Shown here: positions 8,741 to 16,941 of the stretch, piece after piece
Layout: each line of letters starts with the position of its first letter
How positions within the stretch are numbered: the first letter of the stretch is position 1
From: Bacillota bacterium
GTDB taxonomy: Bacteria > Bacillota > Negativicutes > Sporomusales > UBA7701
DNA length: 64,000 nucleotides
Direction of reading: 5' to 3'
NCBI GenBank assembly: GCA_023415775.1
Contig: JAEZJM010000021.1
Location: 371,934-435,933 of the forward strand
Program-made: the position numbers and the translations under genes
The notes under the pieces: model-generated
Databases searched by the model: none
Told to the model about the DNA's origin: nothing
The model's input: the letters and a program-made list of their open reading frames with translations, nothing else

Positions 8741-9994
8741 ATGTATCAGAAATCGACACTTCCGAACGGTATCAGGGTTGTGACCGAGGCCATTCCGTAC
8801 GTCAAATCGGTTACGGTGGGCGTTTGGGTCGGGACGGGTTCCCGCAACGAAGAGGATCACAACCACGGTATCAGCCACTTCATCGAGCATCTGATGTTCA
8901 AAGGCACCGCCAACCGCTCAGCCAAGGACATCGCCGAAACGGTCGATGCGGTGGGAGGGCAGCTTAACGCGTTTACGGCCAAGGAATACACCTGCTACTA
9001 TATCAAGGTGCTGGACAACCACCTCGAACTGGCGCTCGACATCCTGAGCGACATGATGCTGTCCTCCCGCTACGCTCCCGAGGATATCACCCGCGAACGG
9101 GAGGTCGTACTGGAAGAGGTGAATATGTACGAGGACTCGCCCGACGAGCTTGTGCATGATTTCTATCTTGACAATGTCTGGCCAAACCATCCGCTCGGCC
9201 GGAACATCCTTGGCTCCACCGAGGCCATCGGCCGGTTCGACCGCAATCTGGTGTGCGAGTACTACGACAATTTCTACCGGCCCGACAACATCGTCATCGC
9301 CGCCGCCGGCAACCTCACCCACGCCAGGGTGGAGGAGCTTATCGGCAGGTTTTTCGGCGGCTTGGCCGGCAGTAAAAAAGCCAAAGCGGCAAAGCCGCCC
9401 GTGCTGACGCCGAGCCGCCGCCTGCACGCCCGCGACAGCGAGCAGGTTCACTTCTGCCTCGGCACGGCCAGCGTCGCCCAGGAGTCGCCCGACATCTACG
9501 TCGCCCATGTCCTCAACAACATCCTCGGCGGCGGCATTTCGTCGCGCCTCTTTCAGGCTATCCGCGAGGAGCGGGGCCTGGCGTACTCCATTTACTCGTA
9601 CCTTAGCAATTACAGCGACTGCGGTCTGTTTACCATCTACGCCGGCACCCGACCCGCCAATCTCGACCAGGTTATCGAGCTCATCCTCGAGAATGTCGCG
9701 CAGTTGAAAAACGGCGACCTCAGCGTCACGGAGCTGAACAAAACCAAGGAGCAGCTCAAGGGCAACCTGCTGCTCGGATTGGAGAGCTCCAGCAGCCGTA
9801 TGTCGCGGCTGGGCAAAATGGAGATAACGATGGGCAAGTATACGACCCTTGACGAGGTTGTCGCCAAGATCGAAAAGGTCTCGATGGAAGACCTGCAAAA
9901 GATGATGGATACCGTCTTTGTCGCCGACAAGCTCTCCTTTACGGCGCTCGGTCCGGTGAAGGACAATATCCTCCCCAATAGTCTGCGGGGCTGA
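8741..9994 (+). CDS. M16 family zinc peptidase (MlpA/YmxG-like)
   Basis: An insulinase/processing-peptidase-like zinc protease of 417 aa. The inverted zinc motif HFIEHLMFKG gives the HxxEH signature near residue 46, and EVNMYED supplies the downstream Glu ligand. The C-terminal half is the usual inactive M16_C domain with the R/Y region ERGLAYSIYSYLS. The gene lies in the pnp-ylxY-M16 order of B. subtilis (mlpA). The physiological substrate is not evident. Confidence 0.92.
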   Translation: MYQKSTLPNGIRVVTEAIPYVKSVTVGVWVGTGSRNEEDHNHGISHFIEHLMFKGTANRSAKDIAETVDAVGGQLNAFTAKEYTCYYIKVLDNHLELALDILSDMMLSSRYAPEDITREREVVLEEVNMYEDSPDELVHDFYLDNVWPNHPLGRNILGSTEAIGRFDRNLVCEYYDNFYRPDNIVIAAAGNLTHARVEELIGRFFGGLAGSKKAKAAKPPVLTPSRRLHARDSEQVHFCLGTASVAQESPDIYVAHVLNNILGGGISSRLFQAIREERGLAYSIYSYLSNYSDCGLFTIYAGTRPANLDQVIELILENVAQLKNGDLSVTELNKTKEQLKGNLLLGLESSSSRMSRLGKMEITMGKYTTLDEVVAKIEKVSMEDLQKMMDTVFVADKLSFTALGPVKDNILPNSLRG

Positions 9995-10003
9995 GGCGGC
10001 GCT

Positions 10004-10450
10004 ATGAGGAACCGCGGATTCGAGTTTATCGCCGCTTATAAGGATGCGGGGCTGCCGCTGCCGGAACGCAAGACAGCCGCCAGCGCCGGCTATGACATTA
10101 CGGCGGCTGCCGACGTTTCGCTGCCTCCGGGCAAAGTCACACTCGTGCCCACCGGGCTCAAAGCATATATGCAGCCGGACGAATATCTCGGCATTCACAT
10201 CCGCTCCGGCCTGGCGGTAAAACACGCTCTCAGCCTGATCAACGGCCAGGGGATAATCGACGCCGATTATTACGACAACCCCGGCAACGAGGGCCATATC
10301 ATGATCGCCGTGTTCAACCAAGGCGGCGAAACGGTGGGCATCGCCAGAGGCGAGCGCATCGCCCAGGGCATCTTTTACAAGTACCTGCGCGCCGACGGCG
10401 ACAGTGCCGCGGCAGGGCGGGAGGGCGGCCTGGGGAGCACCGGAAAATAG
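10004..10450 (+). CDS. dut: dUTP diphosphatase (dUTPase)
   Basis: Hydrolyses dUTP to dUMP and pyrophosphate, keeping uracil out of DNA. This is a trimeric-type dUTPase of 148 aa. Motifs in order: SAGYDITAA, HIRSGLAVKH, NGQGIIDADY, ARGERIAQ and the C-terminal P-loop-like GREGGLGSTG. It begins 9 nt after the M16 peptidase stop, in the same operon. A terminator follows within 30 nt. Confidence 0.93.
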   Translation: MRNRGFEFIAAYKDAGLPLPERKTAASAGYDITAAADVSLPPGKVTLVPTGLKAYMQPDEYLGIHIRSGLAVKHALSLINGQGIIDADYYDNPGNEGHIMIAVFNQGGETVGIARGERIAQGIFYKYLRADGDSAAAGREGGLGSTGK

Positions 10451-10472
10451 GCATCAAACCCAAGAAGCGATT

Positions 10473-10509
10473 AAGTACCCGCCAGGCTTTCAGCCGGGCG
10501 GGTTTTGCT
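10473..10509 (+). terminator. rho-independent terminator after dut
   Basis: A CCCGCC/GGCGGG stem is followed by TTTTGCTTT. Confidence 0.75.
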
Positions 10510-10514
10510 TTGAA

Positions 10515-10567
10515 TGCGAAAAAACAAAGCAAGCGACGGCTTACGCAGCGCTTGCTTTGTTTTTTCG
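10515..10567. terminator. bidirectional terminator between dut and the metallo-hydrolase
   Basis: AAAACAAAGCAAGCG pairs perfectly with CGCTTGCTTTGTTTT across a 13-nt loop. An A run and a T run on the two sides let it end transcription from either direction. The gene on the minus strand stops at 10582. Confidence 0.8.
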
Positions 10568-10581
10568 CCAAATGGATGGCG

Positions 10582-11511
10582 CTAATTCTTTTTGAGGTAT
10601 TTGTAGACGATGTTGCCCTGGACGAGGTGGGCGCCCTCTGCCCTTGGCGGGAGTGCTTTCAGCAGTTCGGCGGTGATGTCGGCGACGTCGTCGGAGGCTG
10701 CGCACAGCTCTTTGGCTTTGGCGTCGAGGATGGTGAGGTATTCTTTCATGGCGATGACGTCGTTCTTGGAGGAGACGGGGCCGTGGCCGGGAATTATAAG
10801 GGCGACGTCCATATCGAGGATGTAGTCGAGGGTTTTGAGCCAGCCGTCGATGTCGCCTTCGCCGGCGAAAGCGTGGTAACCGGTGAAGAGGACGTCGCCG
10901 GTAAACAGGATCTTTTGGTCGGGCAGGTAGACGAGGATGCTGCCGGGAGAGTGGGAGGGGGCGATATAGATGAGTTCGATGCGCCGACCGCCGAGGTCGA
11001 TGGTCATGCGGTCGGTGAAGGTGATGGCGGGGGCGGCGATGGTCGTGCCGGCGAAGTCGGCGGCGGTCATGCCGTAAGTCTGGGGTTTGTCGAGGGCTGC
11101 GGGGGCCTGGAGGGTAAGTTTGTCTTTTTCGCTGGCGTGGGCGATGATGGTGGCGCCGCGGTCGGCGAACCGGCAGTTGCCGAAGGCGTGGTCGAGGTGC
11201 CAGTGGGTGTTGACGGCGTACTTGACCGGCCGGGATGAGATCGCCCTGATGTCTTTGAGAAGCCGGTCGGCCTCTTTGGCGGAAACGAGGGTGTCGACGA
11301 CGAGGATGCCGTCGCGGCCGACGATGACGCCGGCGTTGGCGCCGAAGCTGTTGGCGGGCGACATGTTTTTGACGTCAGCGTAGGCGTACACGCCGGCGGC
11401 GATTTTCGTCAGGCCGGCTTGGGCCGCGACCGGCGAAGGCGCGAGCAGGCAGGCGAATGCCAGGACGAGGATGGCCAGTAGAACGCCTGCTCTGCGGTTG
11501 GTGAAAGCCAT
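10582..11511 (-). CDS. exported MBL-fold metallo-hydrolase
   Basis: A metallo-beta-lactamase-fold hydrolase of 309 aa with an N-terminal signal peptide (about 1-31, ending PVAAQA). Metal-binding motifs are THWHLDHAFGN (HxHxDH), HSPGS, FTGDVLF and IPGHGPV. It resembles the exported quinoprotein-relay/class-B-like hydrolases, but the substrate cannot be told from the sequence. It is monocistronic on the minus strand, with a good ribosome site (GGGGTT/CTCC) upstream of the ATG and a shared terminator downstream. Confidence 0.87.
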   Translation of the reverse strand: MAFTNRRAGVLLAILVLAFACLLAPSPVAAQAGLTKIAAGVYAYADVKNMSPANSFGANAGVIVGRDGILVVDTLVSAKEADRLLKDIRAISSRPVKYAVNTHWHLDHAFGNCRFADRGATIIAHASEKDKLTLQAPAALDKPQTYGMTAADFAGTTIAAPAITFTDRMTIDLGGRRIELIYIAPSHSPGSILVYLPDQKILFTGDVLFTGYHAFAGEGDIDGWLKTLDYILDMDVALIIPGHGPVSSKNDVIAMKEYLTILDAKAKELCAASDDVADITAELLKALPPRAEGAHLVQGNIVYKYLKKN

Positions 11512-11619
11512 GGAGAACCCCCCTTATGTGTTTGAACTCAATTATGATATTTTCACGGAAGTTATGGTATATCCTTCCGCAAAATATACATTTGTGGCTA
11601 TACTGGAATTTATATAAAA

Positions 11620-11652
11620 CAAAACCCTCGGCGCGAATGCCGGGGGTTTTTA
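11620..11652. terminator. terminator downstream of the Amidase_2 gene
   Basis: AAAACCCTCGGC pairs with GCCGGGGGTTTT. It lies just past the stop of the minus-strand amidase (11656), with T runs on both strands. Confidence 0.75.
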
Positions 11653-11655
11653 AGT

Positions 11656-12723
11656 TCATCTTGTCCGCATTTTGGCCGCCAGATCCCGCTTGAATTCCTG
11701 CCAGGGGAAGATTCTGCCGGGGCAGGTGGTGTCCTTGTAGACGTCGCGGTGGCCGACGATGTTGGCGGCGTTGACGCCGTATTTGCCGGCGAGTTCGGCG
11801 GTCAAGCCGATGAGGGCGGCCATTTGGCCGGGGGAGGGGAGGGAGACGTCGAAGTCGCCGACGAGGCTGATGCCGACGCTGTGGCTATTGGCGCCGAGCG
11901 CGTGGGCGCCGATGGCGTATTCCGGGCGGCCGTCGGCGACCGTGCCGTCGGGGAGGATGACCTTGTGGTAACCGATGCCGGCCCAGCCGTTGCGTAGATG
12001 AAGGTCGTGGATGGAGGCGACGGTCATGTTGGCGATCTTGGTGTGGTGGATGACGATCATGTCGGTTTTGCGGCGGGCTACGAGCCGCTCAGAGAAGTGC
12101 AGTCCGGGGCGGAGGAAATTCTCAACCCGGCGCCATGAGCCGTCGCGGTCGGCCCGCGTTCCGTCTTCGTCGGCCATCAGCATCCGCTCCTTTTCCGCGG
12201 CGGTTAGTTCGGCGATAGTGTACCCCTTGATGCGGGAGTGGGTATTTAGCCTCGTTGTGTCCGGGCCGCCGGCCGGCAGGAAGGTGACGAGCAGCTCGCC
12301 GCCGGGGCGGGGAACGCGAACGGCGAGCCGGTCGCCGGGATAGCCGCGGATGAGGAAGGTCTCGCTGGCGGCGCTAACGGCCATGTTTTGGATGACAGGG
12401 AAGGTGCGGCCGAGGTCGCGGAGGGTGATCGGCCCCTCAAGGATGACAGTCGCTTTGCGAACGATGTCCTGATGGTCGTAGGTGAGCCACACCGCCGCCG
12501 CCTGGCCGCCGGCTTCGGCAAGGTATCCGTACTCGGCCGCCGGCGCCGTTTCCGTCGGGCGCGCCGCCCATTCGTCGCGCGTCCATATTTTTCCGCCGCC
12601 GTCGGCGACGAGGCTGAAGGCGCCATGTTGCGCCTCGGCCGCGTCACGGCTCATGCCGACCGACGCCTCGACCGGCGAGACGGCGAAGAACAGGAGCAGC
12701 AGGGCGATTATCATTTTGAGCAT
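11656..12723 (-). CDS. exported N-acetylmuramoyl-L-alanine amidase (Amidase_2/PGRP-like)
   Basis: A peptidoglycan amidase of 355 aa with a signal peptide (about 1-20). The N-terminal 200 residues are a domain I do not recognise. The C-terminal Amidase_2 domain (about 215-350) shows MIVIHHTK, GIGYHKVI, SVGISLVGDF and GHRDVYKDTTCPG, carrying the zinc-ligand His residues and the Cys. The ATG follows GGAGG at good spacing. It is a single gene with its own terminator, unrelated in fold to the amidase at 7712. Confidence 0.88.
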   Translation of the reverse strand: MLKMIIALLLLFFAVSPVEASVGMSRDAAEAQHGAFSLVADGGGKIWTRDEWAARPTETAPAAEYGYLAEAGGQAAAVWLTYDHQDIVRKATVILEGPITLRDLGRTFPVIQNMAVSAASETFLIRGYPGDRLAVRVPRPGGELLVTFLPAGGPDTTRLNTHSRIKGYTIAELTAAEKERMLMADEDGTRADRDGSWRRVENFLRPGLHFSERLVARRKTDMIVIHHTKIANMTVASIHDLHLRNGWAGIGYHKVILPDGTVADGRPEYAIGAHALGANSHSVGISLVGDFDVSLPSPGQMAALIGLTAELAGKYGVNAANIVGHRDVYKDTTCPGRIFPWQEFKRDLAAKMRTR

Positions 12724-12763
12724 AGCGTTTCCTCCATATACGGCTTTCTGCGTCCGACATAAA

Positions 12764-12792
12764 GAGGAGGCCGCCTGCGCAGCCTCCCGGCT
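12764..12792 (-). terminator. terminator of the small gene at 12793
   Basis: A GGAGGC/GCCTCC stem lies directly after the stop of the minus-strand small gene. Confidence 0.55.
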
Positions 12793-13008
12793 TTATTTGT
12801 TCGTTACTTCCTTGAGGATGGCGGCGGCATTGGAATTGAGGTACTCAAGCTCAGCAGGGTTTTTGGTTTTGGGCTTGATGCCGGTGACGGCGCCGTCTTC
12901 GCCTTTGGCGAAGTCGAAATATATCAGCGCCTCAGAACCAGCGTCGTCGATGAGCGACAGTTGGCCGCCCCGTTTGGTGGCATAGCCGATTTCATGTTTT
13001 ACGAACAA
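12793..13008 (-). CDS. small hypothetical protein (71 aa)
   Basis: I do not recognise this family. The protein is hydrophilic, without signal peptide or membrane segment, and has a likely beta-rich N-terminal half (QLSLIDDAGSEALIYFDF). The proposed start is TTG at 13008, preceded by GGGGGTG at 7-nt spacing; no ATG gives a better start. It has its own terminator and is divergent from the membrane protein at 13193. The codon composition matches its neighbours. Confidence 0.6.
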   Translation of the reverse strand: MFVKHEIGYATKRGGQLSLIDDAGSEALIYFDFAKGEDGAVTGIKPKTKNPAELEYLNSNAAAILKEVTNK

Positions 13009-13192
13009 TTGTCAACACCCCCGCAGTTATTATATTTCGTAATATTCTCATAACCCAGGCCAATTCCTGCCTGGCGGACAGGCGGAGGGGCATAAAAGGT
13101 TTTTATCGGTCGGCCGGCGGCTGGCCCCGCAAAGCATATTCAGGGCAGACGGCGCATAACAATATTGGTAAGAGTTGGCAGGAGGGATGGAT

Positions 13193-13510
13193 ATGGTCAT
13201 CGTCCTTTTGCTCGTTTTGCTCGGTCTCATCGTGCTCTCCCTGTGGCTCAGGGTGCGCCTGCGCCGCGATAGCGTGGCCGGGGTTGAGACTAAGTCGACG
13301 CCGGTGGCGGCGGCCATTCAGGAGCTTATCGCCACTGCCGGCGGCGTGTATCTCGCCATCGTCGCCCTGACATCCTTTCTGAAGCTCGATATGCCGGATA
13401 AGGTGTCGCTGATGGCGGTGGCGGTCGATCCGCTGGCTGTGACGGCTATCGCTCTGGCGATCGTCCAGCCTATATTTTCCCGCCTGTTCCTGAAAATTCT
13501 CCATAAGTAG
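13193..13510 (+). CDS. small integral membrane protein (105 aa)
   Basis: A family I do not recognise. One N-terminal membrane segment (about 1-17) is followed by a basic stretch (RVRLRR). Two more hydrophobic segments lie near residues 45-60 and 72-95. The ATG at 13193 is placed 7 nt after GGAGG (13181-13185); an ATG at 13187 is a less well-spaced alternative. It is followed 8 nt later by the YmxH-type gene and probably shares its transcript. Confidence 0.6.
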   Translation: MVIVLLLVLLGLIVLSLWLRVRLRRDSVAGVETKSTPVAAAIQELIATAGGVYLAIVALTSFLKLDMPDKVSLMAVAVDPLAVTAIALAIVQPIFSRLFLKILHK

Positions 13511-13518
13511 GTGACGAC

Positions 13519-13803
13519 GTGCGGCTCAGCGATTTTACCGGTAAGGAAGTAATCAATCTCGGCGACGGAGCGCGCCTCGGCTTCATTGAGGACTGCGACC
13601 TGCTGTTCGACGGCCGCACGGGGCGCGTCAATGCCCTGCTGTTGCCTAAGCGGGGGATACTGACGGCGCTGATGGGCGGCGAACGGACCCATACGGTGCC
13701 CTGGCAGACAATCCGCCGCATCGGCGACGAAGTTATCATCGTCGATCTCAACAACGCCTATGAGCGGATGTTTCCCGTCCTCGGCCGCGACGGCGACGAT
13801 TGA
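13519..13803 (+). CDS. YlmC/YmxH family sporulation protein (PRC-barrel)
   Basis: A 94-aa PRC-barrel-like protein. The start MRLSDFTGKEVINLGDGARLG and the segment HTVPWQTIRRIGDEVIIVD are characteristic of the YlmC/YmxH family of spore formers. GTG start at 13519. In B. subtilis ymxH follows the M16 peptidase gene, and the same neighbourhood is seen here with a few extra genes between. The molecular role is unknown. Confidence 0.82.
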   Translation: MRLSDFTGKEVINLGDGARLGFIEDCDLLFDGRTGRVNALLLPKRGILTALMGGERTHTVPWQTIRRIGDEVIIVDLNNAYERMFPVLGRDGDD

Positions 13804-13833
13804 AGCGGTATACCCGGCGATTTGCCGGGTACA

Positions 13834-13870
13834 CTAACATTGAATGTCAAGTACTGTCATTTAATGTTAG
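13834..13870 (+). promoter_or_regulatory. 13-bp stem-loop abutting a ribosome binding site
   Basis: CTAACATTGAATG (13834-13846) pairs with CATTTAATGTTAG (13858-13870) with one G-U pair and an 11-nt loop. The Shine-Dalgarno sequence GAGGAG starts at the next base, 13871. There is no T run, so it is not a usual terminator. It could be an operator or an RNA control element for the following gene. Confidence 0.5.
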
Positions 13871-13883
13871 GAGGAGTCAGTTG

Positions 13884-14531
13884 ATGCCCAATCAGACCGG
13901 CAACCAGACCAACAACCAAAGCCAGGGGCAAGCTACCAGTCAGAACATTTTGAGCGGCTATTCCAGCGGGATGATGACCGGAAGCGGCGCTAGCCAGACC
14001 ACAGGACAGCAGGCGACCTCCGGTCAGGGAGGCGGCATGGCCAATCAGGCCGTTATCGGCGTGTTCGATTCGAAAAACCAGGCCGAGCAGGCTATCCAGG
14101 CGCTGCGCCAGCAGGGCTTCACCAACGAGAACATCAGCATCGTGTCCAAGAAAGGCGGCAAGCAGAAGGGCAGCGAGTACGTCGAAGACGATATCACCGA
14201 CGGCGCCCTTACCGGCGGCACTCTCGGCGGGATCGGCGGCCTTATCCTCGGCGCCGGCGCTTTAGCCATCCCCGGCGTGGGTCCGATCGTGGCCGCCGGA
14301 CCGATCGCTGCGGCTCTCGGCGGCGCGGTGGCCGGCGGGGTGGCAGGGGGACTGATCGACTGGGGCATCCCGGCGGAAGTCAGCCGCCGCTACGAGCAGC
14401 AGGTCGCCCAGGGTGGCATTCTCGCCGTCATCCACACCGACAGCCAGAAGGTCAATCAGGCCGCCCAGATCCTCCGCCAGAGCGGCGCGAAGGATGTGGA
14501 AAGCCACAGCACGAAAAACCAGCAGCAATAG
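13884..14531 (+). CDS. general-stress-protein-17M-like protein with glycine-rich membrane-type core
   Basis: The 215-aa protein starts at ATG 13884 after GAGGAG. Residues 1-52 are a Gln/Asn/Ser/Thr/Gly-rich low-complexity tail. Residues about 54-90 (AVIGVFDSKNQAEQAIQAL) match the heat/general-stress 17M (YflT-like) domain. A long Gly/Ala-rich hydrophobic core follows (about 112-155). A second ferredoxin-like piece is near the C-terminus. The function is unknown; a stress or envelope role is inferred from the domain only. The leader hairpin directly before the ribosome site is unusual. Confidence 0.7.
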   Translation: MPNQTGNQTNNQSQGQATSQNILSGYSSGMMTGSGASQTTGQQATSGQGGGMANQAVIGVFDSKNQAEQAIQALRQQGFTNENISIVSKKGGKQKGSEYVEDDITDGALTGGTLGGIGGLILGAGALAIPGVGPIVAAGPIAAALGGAVAGGVAGGLIDWGIPAEVSRRYEQQVAQGGILAVIHTDSQKVNQAAQILRQSGAKDVESHSTKNQQQ

Positions 14532-14587
14532 TGAAGCAGTTGCGGCGCGGCTCGACTACAAGCCGCGCCGCTTTGTTACAGAAGGAG

Positions 14588-14700
14588 CGAAGGCCGTCGA
14601 GAAGGCCCGAGATGCAAGGCGCACCGGAAAAGCGTGCTGCGACGCGTACTCGGATGTACGCGAGCAAACGCTTTGAGGAGCAACGCCGCAGATTGGACCT
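14588..14700. repeat. palindromic intergenic repeat, copy A
   Basis: Matches copy C (43523-43700) in the opposite orientation. The shared blocks are AAGGCCGT, AGATGCAAGGCG, a centre GCGTAC-6 nt-GTACGC, and CAACGCCGCAGAT. The two centres agree at 17 of 18 positions after reverse complementing. It lies just before the lysine riboswitch promoter. Confidence 0.65.
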
Positions 14701-14733
14701 TATCGGCGGCCGGAAACTTTTCTTTTAAAAGCG

Positions 14734-14761
14734 TTGACATTGCTGGAACCAATATTATACA
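14734..14761 (+). promoter_or_regulatory. sigma-A-type promoter of the dap operon
   Basis: A perfect TTGACA (14734-14739) and TATACA (14756-14761) are separated by 16 nt. Transcription would start near 14768, shortly before the riboswitch. Confidence 0.7.
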
Positions 14762-14797
14762 ATGTACGTAAAATAAATAGATTCCTGCGCAGGGAGT

Positions 14798-14964
14798 TAG
14801 AGGCGCGGGCAACAAGAGTACTTTCAGGGTAGAGTGGTGTCGATGATCTGAAAGAAAAGGGTTGTCCGCCGAAGTGGAAAATGCCGCCTCGCATTTCCAC
14901 TGGGTTTGCATCGAACAGATGCAAAACTGTCGCCAAAGCGAGCTTTGGTGGAGCGCTATCTCTC
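14798..14964 (+). ncRNA. lysine riboswitch (L box)
   Basis: The aptamer shows conserved L-box pieces in order: AGAGGCGC, AGAGTA, GGGT, CCGAAGTGG, CACTGGGTTTGCATC, ACTGTCGCC and GGAGCGCTATCTCT. The P1 helix pairs AGAGGCGC (14799-14806) with GCGCTATCTCT (14952-14962). It lies upstream of dapB-asd-dapG-dapA, the lysine/diaminopimelate pathway, which confirms the ligand. Lysine binding is expected to stabilise P1 and turn the operon off through the terminator at 15029. Confidence 0.9.
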
Positions 14965-15028
14965 CTAGGTGATCTGAAAGACAGTGTTGTTTTTCATTTT
15001 TCCTATGGATGCTGCCGTACATAACGGT

Positions 15029-15069
15029 CAGCCGGTGAGAGATAAGCTCGCCGGCTGCTCATATTTTTC
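15029..15069 (+). terminator. riboswitch-controlled terminator before dapB
   Basis: CAGCCGGTGAG pairs with CTCGCCGGCTG and is followed by a T run. The loop side GAGAGATAAGC (15037-15047) is also complementary to GCTATCTCTC (14954-14963) in the riboswitch P1 strand. This gives a clear antiterminator/terminator switch. Confidence 0.85.
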
Positions 15070-15084
15070 GGGAGGTGAGACACA

Positions 15085-15879
15085 ATGATAAGAGTCATGG
15101 TATGCGGCGCCTACGGCAAAATGGGCCGGGAAGTGCTCAGAGCCGTACATAAGGACGAACAACTCAGTGTTGTCGGCGCCGTGGACGTCAATTCCGATTT
15201 CGCCGATGTGGGCGACCTCATCGGTGTCGGGAAGATAGGGGTGGTAGTAGGCAACGACCTGGCGACGGTTATCAGTGAGACCAAGCCTCAGGTGATGGTG
15301 GATTTTACCGCCCCCGAAGCGGTGATGGGCAACATCCGTACCGCAATCGCCAGCGGCGTTTGCCCGGTAGTGGGCACTACCGGCATCTCGGCCGCCGATA
15401 TCGACGAGGTGCGTGGCCTCTGCAAGAAGCACCGCGGCAACGCCATCGTCGCCCCCAATTTTTCGTTGGGCGCGGTGCTGATGATGCAGCTGGCCGTCAA
15501 CGTCGCCAAATATTTCCCTTATGTTGAGATTACCGAACTCCATCACGACCAGAAATTGGACGCCCCTTCGGGAACCGCCATCCGCACCGCCGAGCTCATC
15601 GCGGCCCAGCGGGGGGCGCTGAAACAGGGCCACCCCAAAGAAGTGGAGAAGCTGACCGGAGCGCGGGGCGCCGAATATGCGGGCATCCGCCTGCACAGCG
15701 TCCGCCTGCCCGGCCTGGTCGCCCACCAGGAGGTGTTGTTCGGCGGCCTCGGCCAGACGTTGACCATCCGCCACGATTCGATTTCCCGCGAATCTTTCAT
15801 GCCCGGCGTGTTGCTGGCCTGCAAAAAGGTGCTGACCGTCGACGGCCTGGTCTACGGGCTCGAAAATATTATGTCATAA
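15085..15879 (+). CDS. dapB: 4-hydroxy-tetrahydrodipicolinate reductase
   Basis: Reduces the DapA product to tetrahydrodipicolinate in lysine and meso-diaminopimelate synthesis. The protein is 264 aa with an N-terminal Rossmann motif VCGAYGKMGREV and the catalytic region ELHHDQKLDAPSGTA. It is the first gene behind the lysine riboswitch. In spore formers the same pathway also feeds dipicolinate and spore cortex, but no dipicolinate synthase (spoVFA/B) genes are next to it. Confidence 0.96.
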   Translation: MIRVMVCGAYGKMGREVLRAVHKDEQLSVVGAVDVNSDFADVGDLIGVGKIGVVVGNDLATVISETKPQVMVDFTAPEAVMGNIRTAIASGVCPVVGTTGISAADIDEVRGLCKKHRGNAIVAPNFSLGAVLMMQLAVNVAKYFPYVEITELHHDQKLDAPSGTAIRTAELIAAQRGALKQGHPKEVEKLTGARGAEYAGIRLHSVRLPGLVAHQEVLFGGLGQTLTIRHDSISRESFMPGVLLACKKVLTVDGLVYGLENIMS

Positions 15880-15900
15880 GCATTCACGGAGGCAAATATC

Positions 15901-16932
15901 ATGCGCAAATACAACGTAGCCATCCTCGGCGCCACCGGCGCAGTAGGCCAGGAGTTCCTGCAGCTTATCGCCGAGCGCAATTTCCCTTTCGCAGAGCTCA
16001 AACTGCTGGCCTCGGAACGGTCGGCGGGGAGAAAGATCGAATTTCTCGGTAAGGAGTATACGGTCGAGGAGGCGACCGCCGATTCTTTCAAAGGGGTGGA
16101 GATCGCCCTGTTCGCCGGCGGCTCCGCCAGTAAGACTTTTGCCCCGGCGGCGGTGAAACACGGCGCGGTGGTCATCGACAACTCGAGCGCCTTCCGGATG
16201 GACCCTGAGGTGCCGCTGGTCGTGCCTGAGGTCAACCCTGAGGCGATCACGGAGCATAAAGGCATCATCGCCAACCCCAACTGTTCGACGATCATCATGG
16301 TCATGGCCCTCAAGCCGATTCACGACGCGGTTAAGATAAAGCGGGTGGTGGTCTCGACTTACCAGGCGGTTTCCGGAGCGGGGAAAGAAGCTATCGACGA
16401 GCTTTCCGACCAGGTGAAGGCGGTGGCGGAGAACAAGCCTGTCGAGGCCAAAATCTTGCCGAGCGCCAGCCTGCCGGCCCATTATCAGATCGCCTTCAAT
16501 CTTCTGCCGCAAGTTGATGTGTTTATGGACGACGGCTACAGCAAAGAGGAGCTGAAGATGGTCCAGGAGACCCAGAAAATCCTCGCCGACCCGTCGCTCG
16601 CCGTAACGGCCACGACCGTCCGCGTCCCCGTCTTCCGCAGCCATTCGGAGTCGGTGAATCTCGAACTGTCCGGGCCGCTGTCGGCCGCGGAAGCGAAAAA
16701 GCTGCTGGCCGCTTTCCCCGGTGTGGTTGTCGAGGACGATCCGTCCAAGCAGGTTTACCCCATGCCGCTCACCACGTCCGGCCGCGACGAAGTGTTCGTC
16801 GGCCGCATCCGCGAGGACAGCACAGTGACCCACGGCCTCAATCTGTGGGTGGTTGGCGACCAGATCCGCAAGGGCGCGGCGCTCAACGCCCTGCAGATAG
16901 CCGAGTATATGATCAAACATAATCTAATTTGA
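15901..16932 (+). CDS. asd: aspartate-semialdehyde dehydrogenase
   Basis: Makes aspartate semialdehyde from aspartyl phosphate with NADPH. The protein is 343 aa, with the dinucleotide motif GATGAVGQEFLQL near the N-terminus. The active-site Cys is in NPNCSTIIMV (about residue 128). It follows dapB after 21 nt and is transcribed with it under lysine control. Confidence 0.96.
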   Translation: MRKYNVAILGATGAVGQEFLQLIAERNFPFAELKLLASERSAGRKIEFLGKEYTVEEATADSFKGVEIALFAGGSASKTFAPAAVKHGAVVIDNSSAFRMDPEVPLVVPEVNPEAITEHKGIIANPNCSTIIMVMALKPIHDAVKIKRVVVSTYQAVSGAGKEAIDELSDQVKAVAENKPVEAKILPSASLPAHYQIAFNLLPQVDVFMDDGYSKEELKMVQETQKILADPSLAVTATTVRVPVFRSHSESVNLELSGPLSAAEAKKLLAAFPGVVVEDDPSKQVYPMPLTTSGRDEVFVGRIREDSTVTHGLNLWVVGDQIRKGAALNALQIAEYMIKHNLI

Positions 16933-16941
16933 GGTGTGAGC

